Source: Atriophallophorus winterbourni
Taxonomy: Eukaryota > Platyhelminthes > Trematoda > Plagiorchiida > Microphallidae
Length of the DNA: 64,000 bases
Reading direction: 5' to 3'
NCBI GenBank assembly: GCA_013407085.1
Contig: JACCGJ010013630.1
Span: 1 to 64,000 of the forward strand
Both the position numbers and the translations under genes were made by a program. This document shows positions 22,381 through 32,111 of the stretch, in pieces. The notes below the pieces were generated by a model. That model was not told the origin of the DNA, made no database searches, and saw nothing but the letters and a program-made list of their open reading frames with translations. Every line of letters begins with the position of its first letter. The stretch's first letter is position 1.

Positions 22381-23128
22381 AGACTACCCAACTCCAACGT
22401 CTCTTCGCCAGCTACGTCGATTCTTTGGATTCATTAACTTCTACGGCAGATTCATACCAAATTGCGCGGACAAATGCAGACCGTTAACTGATCTTTTGCG
22501 GGGAAATCCAAAGAAGTTCAACATGACAACGGAAGCTATCGCCGCGTTCCGATCAGTCAAAGCATCCCTCAGCACGCTTACTTCGCTGGCTCATCTCTTC
22601 AAGGACAGCAGAGTAAAGCTCGTGCTCAAAACAGACGCTTCTCAAGTGGCCGTCGGTGCCGTTCTACAACAAGTCATTGACGACGAGTGCGCACCACTCT
22701 CATTCTTTTCTCGAAAGCTGCAACCGGCTCAAACTAGGTATTCTACCTTCAGCTGAGAACTACTAGCGATGTACCTCGCAGTAAAGCACTTTCGACAGAT
22801 CCTGAAAGGACGTCAATTCACCATCTACACGGACCACAAGCCCTTGATCCACGCCTTCAGCGCTGCCGCCGACCGCTACTCGCCTCGGGAAACACGCCAC
22901 TTGGACTACCTCGCGCAGTTCACCACTGACGTCAGGTACATCGAGGGACCCAGCAACGTCGAGGCAGATGCTCTATCACGCGCATGTATTTCTCAGATCG
23001 CGAAGATTGAATTAGAGGAAATCGCCGCCCTGCAAGAGGACGACCCGGAATTTCCAAAAATCACTTCCGAAGCTTCCCTGCAGTTTGCTCTTACCAGTGC
23101 CAGGCTGTCGAATACGTATCCATTGTGA
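22322..23128 (+). pseudogene. Element A RT thumb/connection and RNase H
   Basis: This continues RT with an Arg-Arg-Phe-x-Gly-Phe-Ile-Asn-Phe-Tyr-Arg-type block. RNase H follows: Leu-Lys-Thr-Asp-Ala-Ser near 22630, the Glu-Leu-Leu-Ala helix at 22757, Tyr-Thr-Asp-His-Lys-Pro-Leu near 22826 and Asp-Ala-Leu-Ser-Arg near 22966. An in-frame TGA at 22754-22756 interrupts it just before the catalytic Glu. Another frameshift, between 23085 and 23128, shifts the frame into integrase. Confidence 0.88.
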
Positions 23129-23801
23129 TACATCGACGGGAAATCCACGTCCCTTTTTACCAAAGGATTACAGACGACGGATTTTCGAGCACCTGCACGG
23201 AATATCCCACCCGAGCAAACGCGCAACCACAAAACTCATCACAGACCGCTATGTTTGGCATGACATGCGAAACGACATTCGTTGTTGGGAACAAGAGTGT
23301 CTTGCCTGCCATACCCGCTCTATCCCTGGAAAATTTCCACTTCCAGATGGACGCTTTCGGCATGTACATATTGATCTTGTCGGACCACTACCCTCATCCC
23401 GTGGGTGCACTCATCTTTTGACGTGCATCGATAGATTCACACGCTGGCCCCAAGCGTGCCCACTAGTGGATACATCTGCGGAAACCGTAGCTCGCACCTT
23501 CGTCTCTGGTTGGATCGCGAATTACGGTGTCCCGTCCCAGATCACAACAGACCGCGGAGCCCAGTTCACGTCCCACCTCTTCGCAGAACTGAATCGTCTA
23601 CTGGGATGCGAACATTTTCGGACGACGGCTTACCATCCAGCCGCGAACGGCCTCGTTGAACGATTCCATCGTCAATTGAAGGCTGCGCTCGTCGCCACCG
23701 AATCCAGCGCATCCTGGGTTGACAAACTGCCACTGGTTCTGCTCGGCATCCGCAATACCGCGGAAGAGGACATCGGTTGCACATCAACCGATATGGTTTA
23801 A
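23085..23801 (+). pseudogene. Element A integrase
   Basis: The zinc-binding part shows His-Leu-His-Gly-Ile-Ser-His followed by Cys-Leu-Ala-Cys (HHCC type). The catalytic core has His-Ile-Asp-Leu-Val-Gly-Pro, Thr-Thr-Asp-Arg-Gly-Ala-Gln-Phe and Ala-Asn-Gly-Leu-Val-Glu-Arg-Phe-His, giving D, D and E. It stops at TAA 23799-23801, but the same register continues as coding-like sequence to the insertion of element D at 23936 and resumes at 27310. Confidence 0.88.
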
Positions 23802-23935
23802 GGAACTACTCTGCGACTCCCCGCCGAACTGCTGACGGAGTCCACACCCCTGACTGCGATTTAAACTGCTCCGAATGTCTCCCGGCTCCGAGCCTTCATG
23901 CTTCGCCTACCCGTGTAACTTCTCGTACAAGTCAT

Positions 23936-24113
23936 TGTAACGAGATCGAGTGAAAGATACTTCCAAACGAACGAGAAAATAACGCCTGATGGAAAGGCTT
24001 TAATCAACTAAAGAACACGAGTATGAGCTACAACAAAAAGAAAAAGGTTAGATGTGTAATACGGTAAAATAAGCGTGTGTACACAATTAAAGGAATATCA
24101 AAACAACACGGCA
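23936..24113 (-). repeat. Element D 3' LTR (178 bp)
   Basis: Matches 27135-27304 throughout ('gagtgaaagatact', 'aacgcctgat', 'gaacacgagtatg', 'gttagatgtgtaatacgg') apart from an 8-nt extra block and point differences. Confidence 0.85.
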
Positions 24114-24187
24114 TTCACCCCGACTGGAAAGACCTAGTGATATAACGGTTACAGTTTTGGACCTCACGCGATCGAAGATTGTAGGGT
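24114..24187. repeat. Element D 3' untranslated region, tRNA-like sequence
   Basis: Between the integrase stop and the LTR lies a tRNA-like string ('agtgatataacggttaca' ... 'gggtctaaccc') with a degenerate A-box and a B-box-like end. It may be a small tRNA-derived insert or chance. Confidence 0.25.
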
Positions 24188-24868
24188 CTAACCCTTCGTT
24201 GTTGTGAAACAAGGTGTTCTACATTCGGTTGAAGTGGCAGACTGTATGTCAGGTGTACAAAGGGTATCTGGAGGCGTTTCTGTTGGGTCAGTGTTCAATG
24301 GGTTTGGCGACTGATTCATTGGAGCCAGTTGACGGAGAGACACAGTCTCCTCGCGACCATCTGGCAAGCGGATATGGGCATACTGAGGATTACTCTCCAG
24401 AAGCTCCACCTCTTCCACCAGGGGGTCATACTTGGAGAAACGAACGTTTCTGCGATAAAGGACTGGTCCCGGCATCAACAACCAATTAGGAAGACTCGTA
24501 CCGACGGGAGACTTGCGATTATGCTTGAACATGCGCTCGTGAGGCGTCTCATTTGTAGCAGTGCACAAGAGAGACCGCATGGCGTGTAATGCTTCGGGAA
24601 GAACAAGTTCCCACTGCTCTGTCGTCAAACCTCTATCTCGCAAGCATAATGAAACAGTTTTCCATAAGGTACCGTTCAGACGTTCCACCTGCCCATTACC
24701 TTGCGGGTTATAACTGGTGGTTCTACTCGTTGCAACTCCTCGAAAATGAAGAAAAGGTTTAATGTCACTGGAAACGAAGGATGACCCTCGATCTGAGTGT
24801 ACGTATCCAGGCATACGAAAAATGGAAAAAAGCTCGGTGAGTCGGGAAATGACAGTAGAGCTGGTCAT
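24188..24868 (-). pseudogene. Element D integrase core and C-terminus
   Basis: The frame starts in the core after the first catalytic Asp. It shows His-Ser-Asp-Arg-Gly-Ser-Ser-Phe (second Asp), then Tyr-Asn-Pro-Gln-Gly-Asn-Gly-Gln-Val-Glu-Arg-Leu-Asn-Gly (catalytic Glu), and a C-terminal part with Arg-Arg-Asn-Val-Arg and a Pro/Thr-rich tail. It is in the same register as the 24917-25927 frame, divided from it only by a stop, so both belonged to one polyprotein. Confidence 0.87.
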
Positions 24869-24916
24869 GTCAGGACATGGGAAAGCAAAGGGGAATCGAG
24901 AAAATTCGTCAAATAC

Positions 24917-25927
24917 TTAAAGTAAATATCGATTGCGAGTAGATGAAGGAATAGACCCTTTAAAATCGATACTGAGACGTTCAAAAGGATGTGTTGCTTT
25001 AATGAGTGGCTCATTGTAAGGACCGAAAAATTCTGGCTTCAACTGAGAACATACAAGGCACTGGCGAATGACAGATTTGACGTCATTAAGAGAGAATGGA
25101 AGATTTTTAGATCGGGTGAAATGAAATGAACGTGTGATACCCGGGTGGCACAGTGAGTCATGAATGGACTTTAATTGAGGAAGCGAATGTACACTGGCAC
25201 AAAATCCACGAGACAAGGCATCAGCTACGGTATCATCAGGACCCGGTCGATACACTACGTCATAGGAAAACTGAGAGAATTCTATACGCAAACGTTGGAT
25301 TTTGTCGTTTTTCATTTTACTGGCGATTTCCGTATCAAACATAAACGAAACGGAGCGTTGATCAGTGATTAGTTTAAAATGAGACCCAATGAGATAATGC
25401 CTCCATTTTCGAATGGCTTCAATGATCGCACAAGCTTCCTTCTCGATCGCGGGATGATTACGCTCACTTGGGGAGAGTGTGCGAGAGAAGAAAGCAACCG
25501 GACGTCCGTTTTGGTTGAGAGTAGCAGCTATTGCTACATCAGATGCATCTGTTTCGACAACGAGAGGTACGTCATGATCAACCGAGAAAAGTGATGCTTG
25601 CACTAATTCAGATTTTAGGGATGTGTAAGCGTTCAAAGCTTTCCCGGACAGTGGGAAGATTTTATTGTGAACCAAAGGATGAATTTTGTCGGAGAACTGG
25701 GAGAACCATTGGGAATAATGAGAGAACTTCCCGATTATTCTTTGTTGTGCTTTCGAATCACAGGGTGGAGGCAGCTTGATTAAGGCATCAAAGCGTTCAG
25801 GGTCTGGTTTCACATTTCCAGCGGATACCTCATAACCGATAAGTTTAACGCGCTCTACGGAAAAGGTACATTTGTTGCGATTCAAAGTAAGCCCATATTT
25901 ATTGACTGCTTGCATATATTTGCTCAA
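24917..25927 (-). pseudogene. Element D RT remnant, RNase H and integrase N-terminus
   Basis: The open register begins at about 25990 with Tyr-Val-Asp-Asn (from Tyr-Val-Asp-Asp), then the thumb (Gly-Leu-Thr-Leu-Asn-x-x-Lys-Cys, and Gly-Tyr-x-Val-Ser). RNase H has Val-Glu-Thr-Asp-Ala-Ser, a Glu-Lys-Glu-Ala helix, Ile-Thr-Asp-Gln-Arg-Ser and Asp-Ala-Leu-Ser-Arg. The integrase zinc region (His...His...Cys-Leu-Val-Cys) and Ser-Ile-Asp-Phe-Lys-Gly (first catalytic Asp) close it. It ends in a stop at 24917-24919. RT motifs upstream of the active-site hairpin are missing. Confidence 0.88.
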
Positions 25928-26221
25928 GTTTACATCATGATCATGCTTATCTTTCCCACAGACGGTTATGTTATCGACGTAGACATACGTTCATCGCAGA
26001 GATTCCTTGTGTATTGAATCATGTCCAAGCAACACATCGGCACATAGATCAGGTAGGATAGAAAGTTTCACATTGTTGTAACGAGTACTTTTGTGGACGA
26101 GGGATACAAAACAATGACCTTTCGTTTTGCTCACCATCGACGTAGAAGCCAACACAATTTGGTTTTTCGATTCCAGGATAGGCCAACCGTTTAGACAGAC
26201 GATACTTTCGGAGATGTAACT

Positions 26222-27118
26222 TTAAGAACTACCCGTGTCAACCAGCGCCTGTAAAGCTATACCGTTGACGACAACTCCGGTAATTGCTTTATTGAGACTG
26301 GCCGGCACAGCAGCGCTGATAATCGTGGAGGTCAGAAAAGGAATTACCAATGCAGTGTGTTTGGCCTTGTTTGTAGAACGGCATACTTTTTGGAAATGAC
26401 CTTTCTTGCCACATGATTTGCACTCCGCATCCCTAGCGGGGCAATTCGAGCGTGGATGTCGATCGTAACCGCAAATGAAACAACTGGAACGTGTGGTAGC
26501 CAGAGTTGTCTCAGAATTGAAAGGAGTTGAATCGGTAGTGGCGTGAGACGCATCGATTGCAGCAGCACCGTAAATACTGAGTGCAGGCTGGATAAACGAA
26601 TGAGATTGACGTTGGGCCAAATCGAGGGCCTTTGCCTGGTAAAAAGCAGTTTGTACATCCAGTGTTTCGTTTTCCAACAACCTCTGACGAATGGCGTTGG
26701 ACAAAAGCCCGCTTATGAAAGCGTCCCGAATAGCATCTTGTTGATTTTGTTCAGCACTAACGACTTTAAAGTTACCATTCTTTGCAAAATTACGCAATTT
26801 CTGCATGAACTGGTCAAGAGTTTCGTCGCGATTTTGTTTACAAGTGGCAAGGATATGTCTTGAGAATCTCTCGTTTTTGGGCTGAACATAAAGAGAATTC
26901 AAGGTACTGATGGCTAAATCGTAGTCAGTGCATTGAGAAATGAGTTTATAGACAGCAGGCGACAGGAAATGGATTAGAGTCTTTAGTTTGTCTGGTTTTA
27001 GAGATTCAACTGTATCGAGGAAATTCGTGAAAGTCAAAAACCAGTGTTCCCATGAATCGATAGCATCTGCAGCGTTGGGATCGGTATCGAAGCGTTTAGG
27101 ACGGAGTAAATGATCCAT
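26222..27118 (-). pseudogene. Element D gag, nucleocapsid and protease start
   Basis: I prefer the ATG at 27118, because the longer upstream frame runs into the LTR. The capsid part has a Trp-Glu-His-Trp-Phe block near residue 25 and a Leu-Asp-Gln-Phe-Met-Gln-Lys-Leu segment. Two perfect CCHC knuckles follow (Cys-x2-Cys-x4-His-x4-Cys, around residues 210-240). The frame ends in the retropepsin active site Leu-Val-Asp-Thr-Gly-Ser-Ser and a stop; protease sequence continues in register to about 25990. Confidence 0.88.
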
Positions 27119-27134
27119 TTTCAGTTGAATAAAT

Positions 27135-27304
27135 TGCAACAAGATAGAGTGAAAGATACTCCCAAACGAATGAGAAGATAACGCCTGATAAAAAGGCTTC
27201 AAAGAACACGAGTATGCGCTACAACAAAAAGGAAAAGGTTAGATGTGTAATACGGTAAAATAAGCGTGTGTACACAATAAAAGGAATGTCAAAACAACGC
27301 GACA
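27135..27304 (-). repeat. Element D 5' LTR (170 bp)
   Basis: Direct partner of 23936-24113. The gag ATG lies only about 17 nt inside it, leaving room for little more than a primer site. Confidence 0.85.
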
Positions 27305-27309
27305 GTCAC

Positions 27310-27765
27310 GTCAACAATTATCTTCTGTCGTGCCCGTATGTATTCACGCGCGTAGACCGTGTAAAACGGCCTCTCGTAGCACCATACGACGGCCCATTCA
27401 AAGTCATCTCCCGCAGTGCCAAGTACTTCGTCATTGAACGCAACGGCCGCCCGGATTCAGTCAGCATCGACTGATTGAAGCCCGCGTACATGGAATCGAA
27501 TACAGACCGAGGACACCCTACGACTGTGACTATCCCTTCACAGCCAGTGTTCTTTGTTTCTTTTCCCTCGTCTCCCTTTTTGTCGACTCCAGATACGCAG
27601 CCGATGCGCGAGGACTTGAGCATTTCACCCCCGTCCACGCCAGCAACACAACCCATGATGGAAACCCCGCTGCATTCACGGACAGCGGTGACAACCGACG
27701 ACACGGACACCCCGCGCACACGCACTGGCCGTACCGTGGCACGACCCCGTCGGTACACACCATAG
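27310..27765 (+). pseudogene. Element A pol C-terminus
   Basis: This resumes element A after element D. The block Tyr-Val-Phe-x-Arg-Val-Asp-x-Val-Lys-Arg-Pro-Leu, Pro-Tyr-Asp-Gly-Pro-Phe-Lys-Val, and Asp-Ser-Val-Ser-Ile-Asp is the GPF/Y-type integrase C-terminal module. A TGA at 27472-27474 then breaks the frame before Leu-Lys-Pro-Ala. The rest is a Pro/Thr/Ser-rich tail ending in Arg-Arg-Tyr-Thr-Pro, about 50 bp before the 3' LTR. Confidence 0.82.
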
Positions 27766-27812
27766 ATGGATGTCGAGCATGGCTGAACAGCCACCGCTCT
27801 AGGGGGTAGTTA

Positions 27813-28273
27813 TGTAGGAATTATTCCCAATTGATATAATTCCTTAATAATTCCAAAAGTAAGTTTATTTTCATAAACGTTTCCCATCATGATACCGTGT
27901 GTCGTTTTGTTTAAATCAACTGAACACACACTTGCGCTTCCTACAGCGTGAACGTCTGATAACTTGCATGGTGCCGAACCACTAAATAATTGTTTCAGAT
28001 TACTGACCTAGAATATTTCTTCTCTTTTCGGTAATTCACTGCTTGTTCCATCTACGACGAGCAATTATCCCGCTGAAGAAATAACACGGGTCAAATTCAT
28101 TGCTAGCAATAATCCGAGTGGACCACACAAGGATTTCGTAAGTCTGTTTTTGACACAGCGTATTCTTCTCTTGCATAAATATAATATATATTTATACATA
28201 ATTTCTTACGCCTATAATAATTCACAACACTTATAACAATTCTAATAACGTAACGCTCGGCTTATCCGCTACA
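27813..28273 (+). repeat. Element A 3' LTR (461 bp)
   Basis: Direct repeat of 16320-16780. The polypurine-like AGGGGG lies just upstream. Followed by the CTCT duplication and element C gag. Confidence 0.92.
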
Positions 28274-28542
28274 CTCTGTTGAAAAATTTATCATTTTCTA
28301 TCCCACCTGCCAAGAAAACTTTCAATAAATTGAAATCAATTTTATTAGCTCATGTCACTCCGAAACAATTCAAAATTGCTGAACTCGCTCGCTTCAATGC
28401 AATGCAACGACACGAAAACCAATATATTCGTCAATTTATTCTGGAATTGCATACACAAGCTTCACGTTGTGCTTTTGAAGATAAACGATATGATCATTTA
28501 GGAGATCGTTTAATTGGTGGTGTTAATGAACACGATTTATAA
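28274..28542 (+). pseudogene. Element C gag, continued
   Basis: The capsid frame resumes with Leu-Leu-Lys-Asn-Leu-Ser-Phe after element A. It shows the Ty3/gypsy Gag pattern: Leu-Leu-Ala-His-Val-Thr-Pro, an Ala-Arg-Phe-Asn-Ala-Met-Gln-Arg helix, and Ile-Arg-Gln-Phe-Ile-x-Glu-Leu-x-x-Gln-Ala. A TAA at 28540-28542 interrupts it; the same register continues as coding-like sequence to about 28650. Confidence 0.75.
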
Positions 28543-28699
28543 CGTCAGTTATTGATTGTGAATAATCAAAATTTTGCAAATGTTAAGAGAACATGTGAAC
28601 ATTATGAAGATGTTACAAAAGAAACTAATCGTCAAATTAATGCTGACACTCAATCTGTTTTTAAGCGAGGTTTGGAGAGTTGGAGAGAGTTGCTTATTC

Positions 28700-29165
28700 A
28701 TTGTTTAGATTACTGAATGCTACAACGTTCAAGTGGACACTTCGCGATATTTTATCCATATTTCAATATAGTGCTGTACTTAAGCGGTTTACACCAAATT
28801 TGCGTTATGTTTTAATCACAGATGTTTTCCCCACGGCATTTGTACTGTTTTTGAGCAAAATGGTCATTCGGTATTGTGTATTTCACGTCCACTGAGTAAA
28901 GCAGAACAAAGTTATGCTCAGACTCACCGAGAAGCGCTTGCTGTTTATTGGGCTCTCATGCGCTTACAAAAGAATTATTTGGTAATGAATTCATTATAGT
29001 AACTATTCTTGAAGCACTCAATCTTTTTACAATCTGTCGTTTTCATCGGCAAAATCTACTGCAGCAATGGTTCGGAGATAGAGCATAGCTCTTGGTGCAT
29101 ATAATTACACCATTGAACATCGCAGTGCAAAACATGTAGATTTCTTATCCCACAATGCTGTGATA
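28700..29165 (+). pseudogene. Element C RT-connection and RNase H fragments
   Basis: Coding-like pieces in shifting frames include Tyr-Val-Leu-Ile-Thr-Asp-x-x-Pro-Thr-Ala-Phe (RNase H first Asp), Ser-Lys-Ala-Glu-Gln-Ser-Tyr-Ala-Gln-Thr-His-Arg-Glu-Ala-Leu-Ala (catalytic Glu helix) and Tyr-Asn-Tyr-Thr-Ile-Glu-His-Arg. Several frameshifts. The RT palm that should precede it is absent. Confidence 0.7.
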
Positions 29166-29226
29166 TATGAAAAGACTGGCAGTAGAGATTGTTTGTTGGT
29201 TCAACCGCTGTGTGTATCTCGTTCAT

Positions 29227-30087
29227 GATGTAAGATTTGAAACAAAGAAATATTTTGGTCCGATAATGGCTGCAGTTAAACGAGGTTGGTCAGCCACATC
29301 CAAGAAAAAATATCCAGCTTACTATCAGCGTCGTGATGAATTATATCTGACACCTGAAGGTTCATTGTGTGTAAATGATCGTATTGTTATTCCTCCATTA
29401 CTTCGCAAACAAATACTTCATGATTTGCATTCGGGACACTTAGGCATTGAAAAAATGAAATCGATTGCCAGACAATTATGCTGGTGGCCTGAAATCGATA
29501 CTGATATCTGTAGAACTGCTTCTTAATGCCATTTTTGTGAACACAAATTATTCAGTCAGCCATCAAAATGGACTCCATGGCTATTAGCGTGTGAAGCCTG
29601 GCAACGTATTCATATAGATTACTGTGGACCTTTTCTAAAGAAATACTATGCTCTTGTGATAATCGATTCATGTTAAAAATGACCAGAAGTTTTTCTTACT
29701 ACTAAACCGAATTCTGGTTTCACAATGATTGCATTAAAAAAGTTTTTTAGCCGTGAAGTTATGCCTATAGCTGTTGTGAGTGATAACGGAAGCCATTTCT
29801 ATGATTCACGTGTTACTCAGTGGCTACATTTACTTGGTTGCCGACAATTGTTTACTGTACCCAGAAATCCACAGTCGAATGGATTGACCGGAAACGTTTT
29901 AGGTACGCTAAAACGTGCGATTTCCTCGTGTTCTCCAACAACATTTAATGACCTTGATCGTTGTATTGACAATTTCTTGCTTCAATATCGTAATAGTAAA
30001 CATTCAAATATTAGAAATACACCATCCAATTATTCAAAATCTAGATCATTGAGATCAAATCTGCTGGAACTCGGATCGGCTGAATGA
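29227..30087 (+). pseudogene. Element C integrase
   Basis: The zinc part reads His-Asp-Leu-His-Ser-Gly-His-Leu-Gly-Ile and Trp-Trp-Pro-Glu-Ile-Asp...Cys-x-x-Cys, with a stop at 29524-29526 between the histidine and cysteine halves. The core has His-Ile-Asp-Tyr-Cys-Gly-Pro, Val-Ser-Asp-Asn-Gly-Ser-His-Phe, and Pro-Gln-Ser-Asn-Gly-Leu-Thr-Gly, where the catalytic Glu position is changed. One more stop (near 29674) breaks the core. This is a dead Ty3/gypsy integrase. Confidence 0.8.
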
Positions 30088-30412
30088 TTACCGTCCAAGT
30101 ACTGGTATTGTGCTAAACAAAATCGGAAGAACTATGGTAAAACTACTTGATCTGGAATTCGGAACTTTGCACAAGCGTCATGCGGATTAAATCATCTAAC
30201 AGGATTCAGATCAGTTGAGTTCTAATACTGGTTGTGTTAGCAATCATAACACAACATTTCTACATTCTTCCGAGAACACTGAATCAAGTGAACATGTCAG
30301 ACGATCGGAAAGACTAAGGAGAAAACCAATTCGAGAATACAATATTCCGAGGATGATTGGAAACTGAGGTGGATGCGGTGATTGTTCAAATAACAATCAA
30401 TAAAACTAGTAT

Positions 30413-30645
30413 ATACTTGAATGCCACTGTTGCATAGGGTTCGTACAATAAACAACGATGTTCAAAAACAGAATCACATAGTGACTGGTGATCAAGCACT
30501 CAAGGCGCTTATGGATGACCAAATTGATGTGTTGCTCACATCCCCCGAAATTACACTCCACTACCGGTTTCTGGCTGTTCGCCGTCATCAGGTGGAGACA
30601 GTAATATTAGGTTCAGTGAGCCTTGAAAACACTGGATAAATGGTA
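30413..30645 (-). repeat. R1 repeat copy, reverse
   Basis: A full-length R1 unit in reverse, from 'cttgaatgccactgt' to 'gtgagccttgaaaacactgg'. It touches the right end of element C and forms a head-to-tail pair with the next unit. Confidence 0.78.
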
Positions 30646-30649
30646 AAGA

Positions 30650-30866
30650 AGTGTATATTTGAATGCGACTGTCGCATAGGGTCCGTACAAAGAACAACGA
30701 TGTTCAAACACAGAATCACATAGTGACTCATGGTCAAGCACTCATGGCGCTTATGGATGACCAACGTGATGTGTTACTCACAACCACCGAGATTAGATTT
30801 CACTACCGGTTTCTGGCAGTTTGCCGTCATCAGGTGGATACAGTGAGATTAGGTTCAGTGAACATT
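30650..30866 (-). repeat. R1 repeat copy, reverse, tandem partner
   Basis: Second reverse unit directly after the first, from 'tttgaatgcgactgt' to 'ggttcagtgaac'. Confidence 0.78.
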
Positions 30867-31015
30867 TATCCACAGTTTCAAGGCTCACTGAACCTAACAT
30901 TATTGTCTTCACATGATGACGGCAAACAGCCAGAAACCGGTAGTGGAGTGTAATTTCGGGTGCTTGACCACGAGTCACTATGTAATTCTGTGTTTGAACA
31001 TTTTGGTTCGTTGTA
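30867..31015 (+). repeat. R1 repeat copy, forward
   Basis: Forward copy ('cacagtttcaaggctcactg', 'gatgacggcaaacagccag', 'tgtttgaacattttggttcg') meeting the reverse pair head-on, with a deletion in its middle. Confidence 0.75.
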
Positions 31016-31261
31016 GTTCAAGTTCAGGTTCCAGTTGCACATGGCTGAAGGTGGCTAAAAGCCAATCACGCGCCCAGATTTTCTTCGACGGTATGCGGTT
31101 GAGCACCCGGCACTTCGATATCGACTATACAGTTCGTAATTTTCACACGTTTTTCTATCCGAATATCTGGAAAGTAAGGTAGGGTTTCTCTTCCCCAGCA
31201 CGGTGAGAGGTCAGCTATTCAGAAAAACAATGCAATAATATGCGTGAACAATGTGTGGTGT

Positions 31262-31375
31262 ATGAAATCACTAGCCTAGTTGAGGTAAAGTGAAACACAG
31301 TCATAGACTGTATGTGGGCTTATTTACTTTCAGGTTGTCCAGGCCTAGACAGATATGATAAAAATGTAAACATAC
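31262..31375 (+). repeat. R2 repeat copy
   Basis: It carries 'cacagtcatagactgta', then 'caggttgtccaggcctagac' and 'agatatgata', the R2 core. Confidence 0.65.
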
Positions 31376-31444
31376 GTTTTTTTAAACGTTTTTTCATTAG
31401 GCAATATGCGAAAATATGATAGACCATTTAACGTCTAATTCCCT

Positions 31445-32006
31445 TTAAAAGCTCAACACATTTGGAAGGCTTACTATACAATCTGGAAACTTGTTGCAGA
31501 AGTTAACCACACGGTTGCTGAAAAAGTGCTCACGTGCCAGCAACCTGGGCCTATTCTTAAGAAGTTTCGTGGAATTACCTCTTGTAGCTGCTTTAGGTGC
31601 AAGTTTAAGGATTTCAGTAATATTATCACCCGTATGACCCTTTAGAATCTGGAAGGCTTCTATTAGGTTACGTCGCAGCCGCCGTCTCTTTAGTGAGAAC
31701 AAACCGAGGTCCTTGAGTCTAGCCTCATACGTTTTACCTGCCTGACCCTCAACAATCCTAGTCGCAAGGCGCTAGACCCTTTCGAGACATGCTATATCTT
31801 TTTTTAAGTACGGTGCCCAGGATTGAACGCAGTACTCCAAGTGAGGCCGCACGACTACTTTGTATAAGGGAATGAAGATTGAAAGGTTTTCGGAAAGATA
31901 ACGCTGAGCGAAGTCTGAAAATGTCTCTGCGAGCCTTGTTTGCAGCTTCGGCACATTGAGTAGCATATTTAAAATCGCCTGGTATAGTAATGCCAAGATC
32001 CTTCAC
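31445..32006 (-). pseudogene. CR1-like ORF2, post-RT C-terminal region
   Basis: This includes Leu-Gly-Ile-x-x-x-x-Asp-Phe-Lys, a frameshift, [15 protein letters not shown], then Leu-Lys-Asp-Leu-Gly-Leu-Phe-Ser-Leu-Lys-Arg-Arg-Arg, and the terminal Phe-Phe-Ser-Asn-Arg-Val-Val-Asn block. Two frames and one internal stop are needed to read it. Confidence 0.8.
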
Positions 32007-32111
32007 TTTCTGAGCAGCCGCTTTTCAGATAGTTCCTTCACCAACTTCTAGTTGGGTTGTCGCTAAATCAGTCGTCAGAAGACAGCTCTTCCACAAGTTT
32101 AGTGGCAAGTC

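Larger units (their letters stand above)
23936..27304 (-). mobile_element. Element D: Ty3/gypsy on - strand, RT-deleted
   Basis: Short LTRs (23936-24113 and 27135-27304, TG...CA) flank a - strand gag-pol. The adjoining GTCA(T/C) at 23931-23935 and 27305-27309 looks like the target duplication. The host is the pol C-terminus of element A. Gag, protease, RNase H and integrase all lie in one register with three internal stops. The RT fingers and palm are missing: the sequence passes from a post-protease segment at about 25990 directly to a Tyr-Val-Asp-Asn remnant of the RT active site. The LTRs differ by an 8-nt indel and scattered substitutions. Confidence 0.85.
16320..28273 (+). mobile_element. 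Element A: CsRn1-like Ty3/gypsy, host of B and D
   Basis: It is bounded by two 461-bp LTRs (16320-16780 and 27813-28273), both starting TGTAGGAATT and ending CCGCTACA, with the target duplication CTCT outside. The order is LTR, primer site, gag, protease, RT, RNase H, integrase, polypurine-like run (AGGGGG before 27813), LTR. CsRn1-clade assignment rests on a Trp-type primer site, the C-H-C-C Gag motif near 21096 and the pol C-terminal block at 27310. gag is interrupted by element B and the pol C-terminus by element D. Several stops and frameshifts disable pol. By eye the two LTRs differ at about ten positions. Confidence 0.9.
15976..30400 (+). mobile_element. Element C: Ty3/gypsy, split by nested insertions
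   Basis: Element C is present as a left part (15976-16319: LTR-like end, leader, gag start) and a right part (28274-30400: rest of gag fragment, RNase H, integrase), separated by element A. The 4-bp target duplication CTCT at 16316-16319 and 28274-28277 lets the gag frame resume across A. Most of protease and RT is absent: the right part jumps from gag (to about 28650) into the connection/RNase H region near 28780. No complete LTR pair is visible; a related LTR-like piece sits at 34222-34370. The coding parts contain stops and frameshifts, so C is the oldest and most decayed element of the stack. Exact ends are uncertain. Confidence 0.7.

Noticed and set aside
24214..25779. Several + strand open frames of 62-91 codons
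   Set aside because: Antisense shadows of element D integrase, RNase H and RT.
30421..30953. Two similar + strand open frames of 72 and 96 codons that look like paralogous proteins
   Set aside because: They are translations of adjacent R1 repeat units; the similarity is at DNA level and the frames are not kept in other R1 copies.
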